Source: an uncultured Clostridia bacterium (lineage in GTDB: Bacteria > Bacillota > Clostridia > Oscillospirales > Ruminococcaceae). From it: a DNA stretch of 64,000 nucleotides. The notes under the pieces were generated by a model that was given only the letters and a program-made list of their open reading frames with translations, was not told the origin of the DNA and ran no database searches. Location of the stretch: the NCBI GenBank assembly GCA_948473085.1, contig CAOKWH010000010.1, positions 1 through 64,000 on the forward strand, in the 5' to 3' direction. The translations under genes were made by a program, and so were the position numbers. This document shows, in pieces, positions 25,321 to 33,573 of this stretch (position 1 is the stretch's first letter; each line of letters begins with the position of its first letter).

Positions 25321-25806
25321 TTAGAACAGCTCCATAGCTTTTTTGGCAAACTTTTCGCCCAAGGCCTCCAGTACAGGCTGCCGGGCCTCAATGGTAGTAT
25401 CCCGTACAAAGGCGTTGGCCCCCAGATGGGTCATGGGCATGCCATGGCTGGTGCCGCCGGAAAATACCAGCATTCCCTTGGCCAGCAGTACATCGTTCAG
25501 GTTCTCCAGCACAATCTCGCTGCCGCCCTGCTCAAAGTTGGCAGTGGAAAAGGCTGCTGCCAGCTTGTCGGCAAAGGGGAGCTTGGCAGTCTGCATAAAC
25601 TTGAGCATCTGCCAGGAAATAACGGCGTAGTAGGTGGGGGCGCCAAAGATAATCCCCTTGGCCTCGGCCACAAAGGCCTCATCCACAGCGTCGATGGGGA
25701 AAGCCTTGGCCTCCACCCCTTCCACCTTGGCCATACCGGCCTGGACAAATTCGGCGGCCTTTTTGGTATTTCCGGTTTCGGAGTGATAGATAACAGCTAA
25801 TTTCAT
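25321..25806 (-). CDS. Flavodoxin family protein
   Basis: 161 residues. The FMN phosphate loop is His-Ser-Glu-Thr-Gly-Asn-Thr (about 8-14), and Gly-Ala-Pro-Thr-Tyr (about 55) contacts the isoalloxazine ring. The later Gly-Gly-Thr-Ser-His-Gly segment resembles WrbA-like flavodoxins more than short electron-carrier flavodoxins. It is either an electron carrier or an NAD(P)H:quinone-reductase-like enzyme. AGGAGG precedes the ATG, and a TATAAT -10 lies about 35 bp upstream. Confidence 0.88.
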   Translation of the reverse strand: MKLAVIYHSETGNTKKAAEFVQAGMAKVEGVEAKAFPIDAVDEAFVAEAKGIIFGAPTYYAVISWQMLKFMQTAKLPFADKLAAAFSTANFEQGGSEIVLENLNDVLLAKGMLVFSGGTSHGMPMTHLGANAFVRDTTIEARQPVLEALGEKFAKKAMELF

Positions 25807-25914
25807 AGAAAAACTACCTCCTGTTTTTTGTTTTTTTCAATTATAACAGATGTTTTGCGGGCCGTGAAGTGGTTAAAAAAGCATTGAGCTGCTCAAAACA
25901 AATTGAGTGCAGGG

Positions 25915-26490
25915 CTATGCCTCTTTGCTGATGGTTTTCAAAGCGTCTTCAAACCACTCCCGCTGGGTGCCGATGCCCACGCCAAAGGCGGGGTGAAAGC
26001 TAATGGTTATCAGCTTGTCATCCACTGCAATACAGTAGTGGATGGTGTTTTTAAAGCCACCCACGGCACTGTCCTTGCTCTCCTCCTGGATAAAGTGGCT
26101 TTTGGCCGGATAGTTTCCTAAGGATAACTCTGTCGCCGGGTCTGCCTGGGTATAGAGCTGGTCACAGTCGGCAAAGGGGGCTTCGGTATTCGATATGGAT
26201 GTTACAGCGGTTAGCTCGGCCAGCTTCCAGCCATCCGAATAGAGGCTCTGGTCCTTAGCCTCCACCGGCTGGCTCAGCCATGGCCCCGGCGTTTCCTCCG
26301 GGAAGGAGAGGGCATAGTCCCCCAGGGAAACCTGATAGTACCCTTCCAACAGCAGAACATCCGAAGAGGATTGTTCCCCGCTGCCCGCCCCCTGTGCCGG
26401 GTTGCCGGCATCCGGTGCTGTGCGCTGGGTACAGCCGGCAAGCAGGAGACCCGCTGCCAAAGCGGCACAGCATAGTTTTTTGTGTATCAT
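25915..26490 (-). CDS. Putative lipoprotein
   Basis: 191 residues from ATG 26490 (GGAGAA upstream). The signal peptide has Lys-Lys, a hydrophobic core and the lipobox Leu-Leu-Ala-Gly-Cys (Cys about 19). A Ser/Gly/Gln-rich linker follows and then a beta-rich domain of unknown family. It is expected on the outer face of the membrane. The role is unknown. Confidence 0.75.
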   Translation of the reverse strand: MIHKKLCCAALAAGLLLAGCTQRTAPDAGNPAQGAGSGEQSSSDVLLLEGYYQVSLGDYALSFPEETPGPWLSQPVEAKDQSLYSDGWKLAELTAVTSISNTEAPFADCDQLYTQADPATELSLGNYPAKSHFIQEESKDSAVGGFKNTIHYCIAVDDKLITISFHPAFGVGIGTQREWFEDALKTISKEA

Positions 26491-26763
26491 GGTGGTTCTC
26501 CTTCTGCATAAAATAGGGTTTTTGTCCTGTTGTGTTTCCATTTAACAGGGTGTTCCGGCAAATTGCACAGCAGCAGAAACTGTTTTGGCCTATCCTGTGG
26601 GAGTGGGGAGGCCCTCCTTAGAATAACTGTTTTTATATATCAAAACAGCGGCTTGTACACTACTGTCGGGAGCCAAAGCTCCTTCCTCTATAAAAACAGG
26701 TTGCTTCCTAAAAACTATATCAGCTTTGCCCATAAAAGTAAAGGCGCTGAGGTACTGCAACAA

Positions 26764-26792
26764 TTGCCGCCGGGGGCAGCTTGTGCTACAAT
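26764..26792 (+). promoter_or_regulatory. Promoter of the HxlR-type gene
   Basis: TTGCCG (26764-26769), 17 bp, TACAAT (26787-26792). Confidence 0.7.
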
Positions 26793-26819
26793 AGGAGATA
26801 AAAACAGGAGGGCCATACA

Positions 26820-27185
26820 ATGTACCAGAAAAAAACAGAGGATACCCGCTGCCGCACTGCGCGGCTTTTGGATATTTTGGATGGCAAGTGGAACCTGATG
26901 CTGCTGTGCGCCCTGTCGGATGGGGAACCGCTGCGATATGGCGAACTGCGCCAGCGTTTGAACAATATTTCGGATATGGCCCTGACCAATGCGCTCAAGG
27001 CCCTGTCAAGGGCAGGCATTATCCAGCGGCAGGCTTATAATGAGGTACCGCCCCGGGTGGAATATCAGCTGACCCCCAAGGGGCAGGGGCTGATTCCGGT
27101 GGTGCGCACTGCCTGCCGCTGGGGGGAGGAGCAGGGCAGCCGCTGCACTGGCTCCGACCCCTACTGCTGGAAACTGAGGGAATAA
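26820..27185 (+). CDS. HxlR family transcriptional regulator
   Basis: 121 residues, a winged-helix HxlR domain. The core includes Ile-Leu-Asp-Gly-Lys-Trp-Asn-Leu-Met-Leu-Leu (about 17-28), Leu-Arg-Tyr-Gly-Glu-Leu-Arg, and a wing with Pro-Pro-Arg-Val-Glu-Tyr-x-Leu-Thr. The family often senses electrophiles or redox change through cysteines, and here Cys residues lie near positions 11, 30, 105 and 117. Its target is not obvious, and no oxidoreductase is adjacent on the same strand. Confidence 0.92.
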   Translation: MYQKKTEDTRCRTARLLDILDGKWNLMLLCALSDGEPLRYGELRQRLNNISDMALTNALKALSRAGIIQRQAYNEVPPRVEYQLTPKGQGLIPVVRTACRWGEEQGSRCTGSDPYCWKLRE

Positions 27186-27216
27186 AGCGGGTAGGAGGCA
27201 TAGTTTTCCCCCATTA

Positions 27217-27252
27217 AAAATCCCCCGTCAGGTTTAGTCTGACAGGGGGATT
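27217..27252. terminator. Bidirectional terminator
   Basis: AATCCCCCGTCA and TGACAGGGGGATT form a strong stem between the convergent genes. Confidence 0.85.
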
Positions 27253-27264
27253 GTGGAGCTAATA

Positions 27265-27981
27265 TTACAGGAGTTCAAACACAACCTGCAGCTCGGCCCG
27301 GACTGATTCGGTGCCCTTCATTACACTGGTGTTGCGGGCGGCATCCATAACGGCCGTACCGCCGCCGGTATCCGGGTTGGCATAGACTGTAATGCCAGTG
27401 CCGCTTTCGGTTACCGAGAGCATTTTGCCCACAGTGCGGCCCTCGGCGGCGGCAATCCGCTCGGCTGACTGCCGGGCGCTCTGTACAGCGGCCTCCAGGG
27501 CCTGGCCGTACAGCTCGCTTTCGTTGCTGAGGCCATAGCTCACCCGGTCCAGCGAGTTGGTGCCGGCGGCAATGGAGGCGTCAATCACCTCGCCGGCCTT
27601 ATCAATGTCCCGGACGATGATTTCCATATCCACCGACATCCGGTAGCCGCTGACATTGCCGTTGCCATCGTAGTTGTTGCGCAGGTAGATGTTGCTGGTT
27701 TGAATATCCGCCTCGTCCACACCCGCCGCCTTTACGGCTTCCATGGTGGCGTTAATGGCCTCGCTGTTGGCGGCCCGGGCGGCCTCCGGCGTGGCGCCCC
27801 GGCTTTCCACTCCCAGCCGCAGGATGGCAATATCCGGCGCGGCCTTTATCTCGCCGCTGCCCCCAACCGTGATGGTTTCGGGCAATTTTTCTGCACTATT
27901 TTGGACGGCGCACCCCGCCAGCCCCAAAGCCAAAGTGCCTGCCAGCAGCAGGGCGGATAGGCGTTTCATGCCAGTTGTCAT
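27265..27981 (-). CDS. SIMPL (DUF541) domain lipoprotein
   Basis: 238 residues from ATG 27981 (AAAGGAG upstream). It has a lipobox Leu-Gly-Leu-Ala-Gly-Cys (about 23) and then a SIMPL domain opening Ile-Thr-Val-Gly-Gly-Ser-Gly-Glu-Ile-Lys-Ala-Ala-Pro-Asp. The family pattern of Thr-x-x-Ile-Tyr-Leu and a late Gln-Ser-Ala-Arg-x-x-Ala-Glu is present. Members are secreted or surface proteins of uncertain function (BP26/OMP28 relatives). Confidence 0.88.
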   Translation of the reverse strand: MTTGMKRLSALLLAGTLALGLAGCAVQNSAEKLPETITVGGSGEIKAAPDIAILRLGVESRGATPEAARAANSEAINATMEAVKAAGVDEADIQTSNIYLRNNYDGNGNVSGYRMSVDMEIIVRDIDKAGEVIDASIAAGTNSLDRVSYGLSNESELYGQALEAAVQSARQSAERIAAAEGRTVGKMLSVTESGTGITVYANPDTGGGTAVMDAARNTSVMKGTESVRAELQVVFELL

Positions 27982-28231
27982 AGCAAACGCTCCTTTCCAA
28001 TCAATCCTGTAAAATCCTTTGTCTATATAGTGCGGGAAAAGGCCGGTTTTTCCGCAGACGGAACAAATTTTTCTTTTTAGAGGACAAAAAGCTGCCCATC
28101 GGCTGCAAGGATGGGGCTTGGTGGCAAAAAAAGCGAGGGATTCTGGCGTGGAAAATCGGCGCTTTCCCCTTTTCACTGCCCATCCGGTGTGCTATACTTA
28201 GTTTAAATGGAAGAAAGGGAGCGTGGCAAGC

Positions 28232-28624
28232 ATGAACTACCCCTGGCTGGAGGGCTATTTGCAGAAAAAGCCCGGAGTTACCAAGGACTTTAAGGAAGAA
28301 TGGGGCTGGCGCCGGTACAAGGTGGGGGAAAAGATGTTTGCGGCCCTGCTGCATCCAAGTGAAAAGTATGACGCGCTCTATGCCGGCAAGGACCTGATTA
28401 CAGTAAAATGCGCGCCGGAAATGGCGCCGCTGCTGCGGGAAAAGTATCCGGAGGTCCTGGCCGGTTTCTATATGGATAAGCGCAGCTGGAACTCCATTGA
28501 TTTAAACGGCGCCCTGCCGGAGGAGGTGCTCCGGGAGATGATAGACGAGAGCTACCGCCTGGTGTTTGAAAAGCTGACCAAAAAGCTCCAGCGGGAGATT
28601 TTGGAGCAAAACGCCGGACAATAG
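28232..28624 (+). CDS. MmcQ/YjbR family protein
   Basis: 130 residues. It has the CyaY-like fold pattern of this family: Phe-Ala-Ala-Leu near residue 35, a central Ile-Thr-Val-Lys-Cys-x-Pro-Glu (about 53), and the ending Glu-Met-Ile-Asp-Glu-Ser-Tyr-Arg-Leu-Val. It may bind DNA. ATG 28232 is spaced properly from AAAGGGAG, while the in-frame GTG at 28223 is too close. A -10 TATACT lies at 28193. Confidence 0.85.
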   Translation: MNYPWLEGYLQKKPGVTKDFKEEWGWRRYKVGEKMFAALLHPSEKYDALYAGKDLITVKCAPEMAPLLREKYPEVLAGFYMDKRSWNSIDLNGALPEEVLREMIDESYRLVFEKLTKKLQREILEQNAGQ

Positions 28625-28632
28625 CAGAAAAT

Positions 28633-28658
28633 GGGCCGTGTGAGCGGCCCTCTTTTTC
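28633..28658 (+). terminator. Terminator after the MmcQ/YjbR gene
   Basis: GGGCCG and CGGCCC form a short stem followed by TCTTTTT. Confidence 0.7.
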
Positions 28659-28713
28659 ATAGCCGAAAAGGCCTTTTGAAGAAAACCCAAAAAGAAGGTG
28701 CGTGGCTGGAACT

Positions 28714-29088
28714 GTGTATAACCCCCCTGCCTACTTTAAGCAGCGGTTTGGCGTGGATGATGGGGGATGCAGCTTCGGCCAGCGGGCCTGTTCCTTTTTC
28801 AGGGATAAAGAACACAGCGGCACGCTGCACTGTATTGGCATTCTGCCGGCGGCAGCGCCCCAGGAGCAGTATGCCCAGGGCCTGAGGGAGGAAGGTGTAA
28901 AATTTCTCAGTCACAGGCAGGCTGTTAGTGTTACCATTCGGATGGATTTCGAGCAGCATTATGCGGCCGGCAGTGCGGGAAGAACAGTACAGACCAAAGA
29001 GATGGTTTTAACCGCTGTTGAGCGTACCAGATCCAGGGTGGCGTTTGATTATCAGGCCTTCGAAAAGGATTTTTTGTCCATAGGGTAG
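28714..29088 (+). CDS. Hypothetical protein, possibly 5'-truncated
   Basis: About 124 residues, family not recognised. The C-terminal half (Val-Ser-Val-Thr-Ile-Arg-Met-Asp-Phe-Glu and Ala-Phe-Asp-Tyr-Gln-Ala-Phe-Glu-Lys-Asp) looks like a small alpha/beta protein of the kind seen among immunity proteins. The start is uncertain: GTG at 28702 or 28714 follows AAGAAGGTG, neither with ideal spacing, and the preceding terminator leaves little room for a promoter. Confidence 0.45.
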   Translation: MYNPPAYFKQRFGVDDGGCSFGQRACSFFRDKEHSGTLHCIGILPAAAPQEQYAQGLREEGVKFLSHRQAVSVTIRMDFEQHYAAGSAGRTVQTKEMVLTAVERTRSRVAFDYQAFEKDFLSIG

Positions 29089-29243
29089 CTGCCGTTTTCA
29101 GAAGAAGGCCGGCCCGCTATGGACAGGCTGGCAACTTGTCAAGATAAGCTGAAAATAGTATTTTTCGGCCATTCGTGATATAATAACGATAAAAAGTACC
29201 CCTCTACTTAGAAGAAGGGAGCGTAAACGGACGGACACCCCGC

Positions 29244-29295
29244 CGCGGTGGAATGCCATATCGCCCGTTTCCGGGTGATATGGCATCATAACCGC
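29244..29295. repeat. Large inverted repeat / structured element
   Basis: Outer stem GCGGT (29244-29248) with ACCGC (29291-29295). The inner 10-bp stem ATGCCATATC (29253-29262) with GATATGGCAT (29277-29286) continues into CCCG-TTTC-CGGG. No T run follows. It lies in a 400-bp gene-free stretch (29089-29489), downstream of a TATAAT at 29179-29184 and upstream of the DUF885 gene. Confidence 0.65.
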
Positions 29296-29489
29296 AAACG
29301 GCTATCATACCGAAATTCTAAAGCCCCTTCCGCCCTTACAGGGCTGTTTTGGTTGCAGCTGTTTAAAATAGATCCAGGCCGCGCTTTGCAGTGGTATTCT
29401 GCCTGTCTTACAGATATACTATTACAGATGAAAAGCCAGCCTTTCTCTTTGTATAATTAAGAAAAAGAAGAACAGGAGGAATATACACA

Positions 29490-31298
29490 ATGAACCATCG
29501 TATCAAAAGCCTGCTGGCCGTCCTATTGGCCGGTGCTATGACCCTTTCGCTGGCGTCCTGTGCCCCGGAGGACCCTGCCGTGGTGCAGGAGCGGTTTGAC
29601 AGCTTTGTAAACGAGCTGTTTGTCGGCTCGCTGGAATCGGACTTTACCAGTGTTGTTTACTTTGTAGAGGAGCCGGAAAAGTATGGCGTGGACCGGGAGG
29701 CCGCCGAGGTCACAGTGGGCACCCTGGAAACGGACGAAAACTTTAAGGCTGCCCAGGAGCAGAACCGGGAGCTGCTCAAGGAGGTTGGCCGTTTTAACCG
29801 GGAGCTGCTCACCCCTGAACAGCAGGATACCTACGATATTCTCCAGTACAGCTGCCAGATGGGCCTGGATATCGGGGCGGACCGGTTCCGCTACCATGGC
29901 AGTTATTTCAGCACCTTTTCGGGGGCACATACCAATCTGCTCACCGCTTTAAGCGAGCTGCATCTTACAGAGGAGAGCGATGCTGCCAAACTGCCTGCTT
30001 TGCTGGAAAGTGTATCCTCCTACATGGATAGCCTGCTGGACTACACCCGCAAGCAGCAGGAGCATGGCACCCTGACTATTGATTTTGACGAGGTGATTGA
30101 AACCTGCCAGGGCGTTGTGGACCAAGGGGAGAATGGCACTGTGCTAACCAGCCTCTGCGCCCAGGTGGACGCATTGGAACTGGACCAGGAGACAAAGGAG
30201 AGCTACAAGGAGCAGATACGCACGGCTTATCAGGAGCATTTTGTTGCCAGTTACCAGCGCATTGTGGACACTATGAAGGAGCTGCAGGGCGGCTTTAACA
30301 ATCTGGAGGGCATGAGCGCCGTCCCCGATGGGCAGGACTACTATAAGCTGCTGTTTGCGGCCTCCACCGGTGTGGAGGAAACCCCCGAGGAGGTCAAGCA
30401 GATGGCAGTGGACCGGCTGCGGAAGTGCTTTAGCCGGCTGGGCGGCTTTGCCTTTATGTACCCGGAGGAGTATGACGCCTGGCTGGATGGGAAGTATGTC
30501 ACCAGCTTTTCCAGCTATGAGGAGATGCTCCTGTTCCTGGACGCCCAGACAGATGCCGACTTCCCGGATGTTGGGGAGCTGAACTATGTCATCGATCCCA
30601 TCCCCGAGGATGTGGCCAACAGCGGCGTGGCAGCCTACTTTATCATTCCGGCTGTGGATGAAAAGGACGCCATGCGCATCCGGGTAAACACCGGCAACAC
30701 AGTCAATTTAAATGATATGAGTACCTTTTCCACCCTGGCCCATGAGGGCATTCCAGGGCACATGTATGCCTCTGCCGCCAGCTATGGCCAGCTTTCCAGC
30801 GATTTCCGCAAAATTTTTGGCACCAGCACTGGCTTTAGCGAGGGCTATGCCACCTATGTGGAACTGTACAGCCTGGACTATCTGGAGCAGCAGGGGATTC
30901 CTGCTTTCGTTTTGGATATGGAACGCCTGAATGTAGAGGCGACCAACTGCCTCATTGCCATTATGGACATTGCCATCAATTACGAGGGGATGAGCCGGGA
31001 GCGGTTTAAGGAGGAGTTCTCGGCGGCGTTTGACCCCGAGTACCTGGACGAATATTATGACCTGATGCGCCTGGAACCCACTGCCTACCTCTCCTACTAT
31101 GTGGGCTGGATGAAGATTGAGGAGCTGCGGGAGAAGGCCGAAAAGGAGCTGGGAGAGGCCTTTAGCGAAAAGGAGTTCCACACAGCCCTGCTTCAGAGCG
31201 GCAGCGTGCCCTACTTTATTGTGGAGCGCAACATTCAAAGCTATATTGATACAACCTTAGAGGGGGTTCCCACTGGCGAGGGCGCTTCGGCGGCATAA
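29490..31298 (+). CDS. DUF885 family lipoprotein (metallopeptidase-like)
   Basis: 602 residues. It has a signal peptide with lipobox Leu-Ala-Ser-Cys (about 24), then a large helical DUF885 domain. The zinc-like motif His-Glu-Gly-Ile-Pro-Gly-His lies near residue 417, with a downstream Ser-Glu-Gly-Tyr-Ala-Thr-Tyr segment (about 450) that supplies the third ligand in this family. It is probably a surface-anchored peptidase in peptide utilisation. AGGAGG precedes the ATG. It is monocistronic. Confidence 0.9.
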   Translation: MNHRIKSLLAVLLAGAMTLSLASCAPEDPAVVQERFDSFVNELFVGSLESDFTSVVYFVEEPEKYGVDREAAEVTVGTLETDENFKAAQEQNRELLKEVGRFNRELLTPEQQDTYDILQYSCQMGLDIGADRFRYHGSYFSTFSGAHTNLLTALSELHLTEESDAAKLPALLESVSSYMDSLLDYTRKQQEHGTLTIDFDEVIETCQGVVDQGENGTVLTSLCAQVDALELDQETKESYKEQIRTAYQEHFVASYQRIVDTMKELQGGFNNLEGMSAVPDGQDYYKLLFAASTGVEETPEEVKQMAVDRLRKCFSRLGGFAFMYPEEYDAWLDGKYVTSFSSYEEMLLFLDAQTDADFPDVGELNYVIDPIPEDVANSGVAAYFIIPAVDEKDAMRIRVNTGNTVNLNDMSTFSTLAHEGIPGHMYASAASYGQLSSDFRKIFGTSTGFSEGYATYVELYSLDYLEQQGIPAFVLDMERLNVEATNCLIAIMDIAINYEGMSRERFKEEFSAAFDPEYLDEYYDLMRLEPTAYLSYYVGWMKIEELREKAEKELGEAFSEKEFHTALLQSGSVPYFIVERNIQSYIDTTLEGVPTGEGASAA

Positions 31299-31374
31299 TG
31301 CCCCGCCGGGCAGGGCGTTTTTTGCCGGCTGCCGCCTGTATCCGCTGCAAAAAAGAGTTTTTTCGCAAAACCCC

Positions 31375-31403
31375 TTGCTTTTTCGGGGGGTGTGTGCTAT
31401 CAT
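31375..31403 (+). promoter_or_regulatory. Promoter of rpmE
   Basis: TTGCTT (31375-31380), 17 bp, TATCAT (31398-31403). Confidence 0.65.
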
Positions 31404-31447
31404 ACTATTGTTACAATTGTGCCGGTGGGCGAAAGAGGTGACAAAAA

Positions 31448-31651
31448 ATGAAGAAGGACATCCATCCTAAGTATCAGGACGCTAAGATTATTTGTGCCTG
31501 CGGCGAAGTGATCGAAACCAGGTCCACAAAGCCCGAAATCAGAGTCGAGATTTGCTCCAAGTGCCACCCGTTTTATACAGGTAAGCAGAAGTTGGTAGAT
31601 ACCGGCGGCCGTGTTGACCGGTTCAACAGGCGTTTCAATATGGGCAAGTAA
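31448..31651 (+). CDS. rpmE: 50S ribosomal protein L31, zinc-binding form
   Basis: 67 residues. It is the Cys-containing (C+) form: Cys16-x-Cys18 and Cys36-x-x-Cys39, followed by His-Pro-Phe-Tyr-Thr-Gly. In bacteria with both forms the zinc form is used under zinc sufficiency. No C- paralogue or Zur-like site is seen here. AGAGGTGA precedes the ATG. Confidence 0.97.
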   Translation: MKKDIHPKYQDAKIICACGEVIETRSTKPEIRVEICSKCHPFYTGKQKLVDTGGRVDRFNRRFNMGK

Positions 31652-31705
31652 GCGTACAGCCCTTTGCGGCAGTACACAGTGTCTGAATATGGAATTGATG
31701 ATGGG

Positions 31706-31737
31706 GCGGTGCAAGGTAGTGTTGCACCGCTCCGTTT
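31706..31737 (+). terminator. Terminator after rpmE
   Basis: GCGGTGCAA and TTGCACCGC form a perfect stem followed by a T-rich tail (CCGTTTTC). Confidence 0.65.
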
Positions 31738-31786
31738 TCTGCTGTTCCATCCACAATAAAACCAGGCGGGGAAAGGGGCTGCGGCA

Positions 31787-32416
31787 ATGCAGGCGGAATA
31801 TACCACATTAGCGGGTTATGGGGAGGATGAGTTTGTGGAGAAGCGCTCCCGCTTCATCGGCTATGCTGCTCCGGCAGCTACCGAGGAGGAGGCCACGGCG
31901 TTTATCGCCTCCATCCGGGAGCGCCATCGGGAGGCCAGCCACAATGTTTACGCCTATGTTCTAAGAGACCGACAGATTAAACGATACTCGGATGATGGTG
32001 AGCCCCAGGGCACGGCCGGCCTCCCGGTGCTGGATGTGCTGCAAAAGGCCGGCATTGTGGATGCTGTGGTGGTGGTTACCCGGTACTTTGGCGGCACCCT
32101 GTTGGGGGCCGGCGGGCTGGTTCGGGCCTATACCCAGGGGGCGGCCATTGGCGTGCAGGCGGCCCGCCCCAAAGTGATGAGCCCTTGTACTATACTGGAG
32201 ATGGATATCGACTATGCCCAGTATGGCAAAATTACCTATATCCTGCCCAAATACCACACAGTCACGCTGAATGCCGACTTTGGCGTGGCAGTGAAACTGC
32301 GGGTGCTCATCAAGGACCGGTTTTTGGCAGGGTTTCAAAAGGAGCTGACCGAGCTGACCTCCGCTACTGTATTTGCCTATGAGGTGGAAAAACTGTTTGC
32401 AGAGGTGGCCGAATAA
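31787..32416 (+). CDS. YigZ/IMPACT family protein
   Basis: 209 residues. The N-terminal UPF0029 domain has Lys-Arg-Ser-Arg-Phe-Ile-Gly, Asn-Val-Tyr-Ala-Tyr-Val, Ser-Asp-Asp-Gly-Glu-Pro-x-Gly-Thr-Ala-Gly and the Thr-Arg-Tyr-Phe-Gly-Gly-Thr-x-Leu-Gly-Ala-Gly-Gly-Leu motif. A C-terminal EF-G-like domain (about 140-205) follows. The family is linked to translation control, but its biochemistry is not settled. Confidence 0.93.
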   Translation: MQAEYTTLAGYGEDEFVEKRSRFIGYAAPAATEEEATAFIASIRERHREASHNVYAYVLRDRQIKRYSDDGEPQGTAGLPVLDVLQKAGIVDAVVVVTRYFGGTLLGAGGLVRAYTQGAAIGVQAARPKVMSPCTILEMDIDYAQYGKITYILPKYHTVTLNADFGVAVKLRVLIKDRFLAGFQKELTELTSATVFAYEVEKLFAEVAE

Positions 32417-32546
32417 AGCTAATTTTTCTCCGAAAAGGATTTTTATGGAAATTTTTCGGATTTTTTTGAAAAATAAAAGGGAAAACAAAAGTTTTCCGGT
32501 ATATATTAAGTAGATTGTTTTTATTTTTTGGAGGGAGGAAAGGCCT

Positions 32547-33545
32547 TTGACCATTCGGGAACAGCTGGAACAGCTGGAGCGCCAGACCCTTTCGCCGCTG
32601 GCAGTGACGAGTGCCGAGAGCAGGGAGCGGGATTATCCCGTCGAGCCCTGCCCCATCCGCACCGATTTTCAGCGGGACCGGGACCGGATTCTGCACAGCA
32701 AGTCCTTCCGGCGGCTCAAGCACAAAACCCAGGTTTTCCTCTCGCCGGAGGGGGACCACTACCGCACCAGATTAACCCATACCCTGGAAGTGAGCCAGAT
32801 TGGCCGCACCATCGCCCGCGCCCTGCGCCTGAATGAGGATTTGGTGGAGGCCGCCGCCCTGGGGCACGACCTGGGACACACCCCGTTTGGCCATGCCGGG
32901 GAGTATGCCCTGCGGGAGGTGTGCCCCCTGGGGTTCGATCACAACGAGCAGAGCGTCCGGGTAGTGGAGCGGCTGGAAAACGACGGCCGGGGGCTGAACC
33001 TGACCTGGGAGGTGCGGGATGCCATCCGCTGCCATTCCGCCGGCTGCCGCCAGGCCCAGACGCTGGAGGGCCGGGTGCTGCGCTATGCCGATAAAATTGC
33101 CTATGTAAACCACGATATTGAGGATGCAGTGCGTGCTGGGGTACTCCGGGAGGAGGACATTCCCTGGAATATAAAATATGTGCTGGGCCGCACCAAGTCG
33201 GACCGGATTACCGCCCTGATTATGAATGTGGTGGAAAACAGCACCGACGACATCCGCATGGATGCTGACATGCAAAAGGTGTATGAACAGCTCATTGCTT
33301 TTATGTTCGATGCGGTTTACCGCAATCCCCAGGCGAAAGGGGAGGAGGGCAAGGCGCAGGACCTGGTAAAGTACCTTTACACCTATTTTATTGCCAATGT
33401 GGAACGGATGCCGCCGGAATACCAGTTTATAGCGGAACAGGAGGGCGTCCAGCGCGCCGTGTGCGATTACATATCCGGCATGAGCGATCGATATGCCATT
33501 GCCGTGTACGAGGATATTTTTGTGCCAAAGTTCTGGCAGCTGTAA
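32547..33545 (+). CDS. dgt: Deoxyguanosinetriphosphate triphosphohydrolase-like protein
   Basis: 332 residues, dGTPase type 2. The HD-domain metal ligands are His in Arg-Leu-Thr-His-Thr-Leu-Glu-Val, His-Asp in Leu-Gly-His-Asp-Leu-Gly-His-Thr-Pro-Phe-Gly-His, and a later Asp. It hydrolyses dNTPs to deoxynucleosides and triphosphate. The TTG start follows GGAGGGAGG. It begins a dgt-dnaG-rpoD cluster, the classic macromolecular-synthesis arrangement of clostridia. Confidence 0.94.
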   Translation: MTIREQLEQLERQTLSPLAVTSAESRERDYPVEPCPIRTDFQRDRDRILHSKSFRRLKHKTQVFLSPEGDHYRTRLTHTLEVSQIGRTIARALRLNEDLVEAAALGHDLGHTPFGHAGEYALREVCPLGFDHNEQSVRVVERLENDGRGLNLTWEVRDAIRCHSAGCRQAQTLEGRVLRYADKIAYVNHDIEDAVRAGVLREEDIPWNIKYVLGRTKSDRITALIMNVVENSTDDIRMDADMQKVYEQLIAFMFDAVYRNPQAKGEEGKAQDLVKYLYTYFIANVERMPPEYQFIAEQEGVQRAVCDYISGMSDRYAIAVYEDIFVPKFWQL

Positions 33546-33573
33546 TGCCGGCCCGGGAAAGGAGGGGGTTGCT

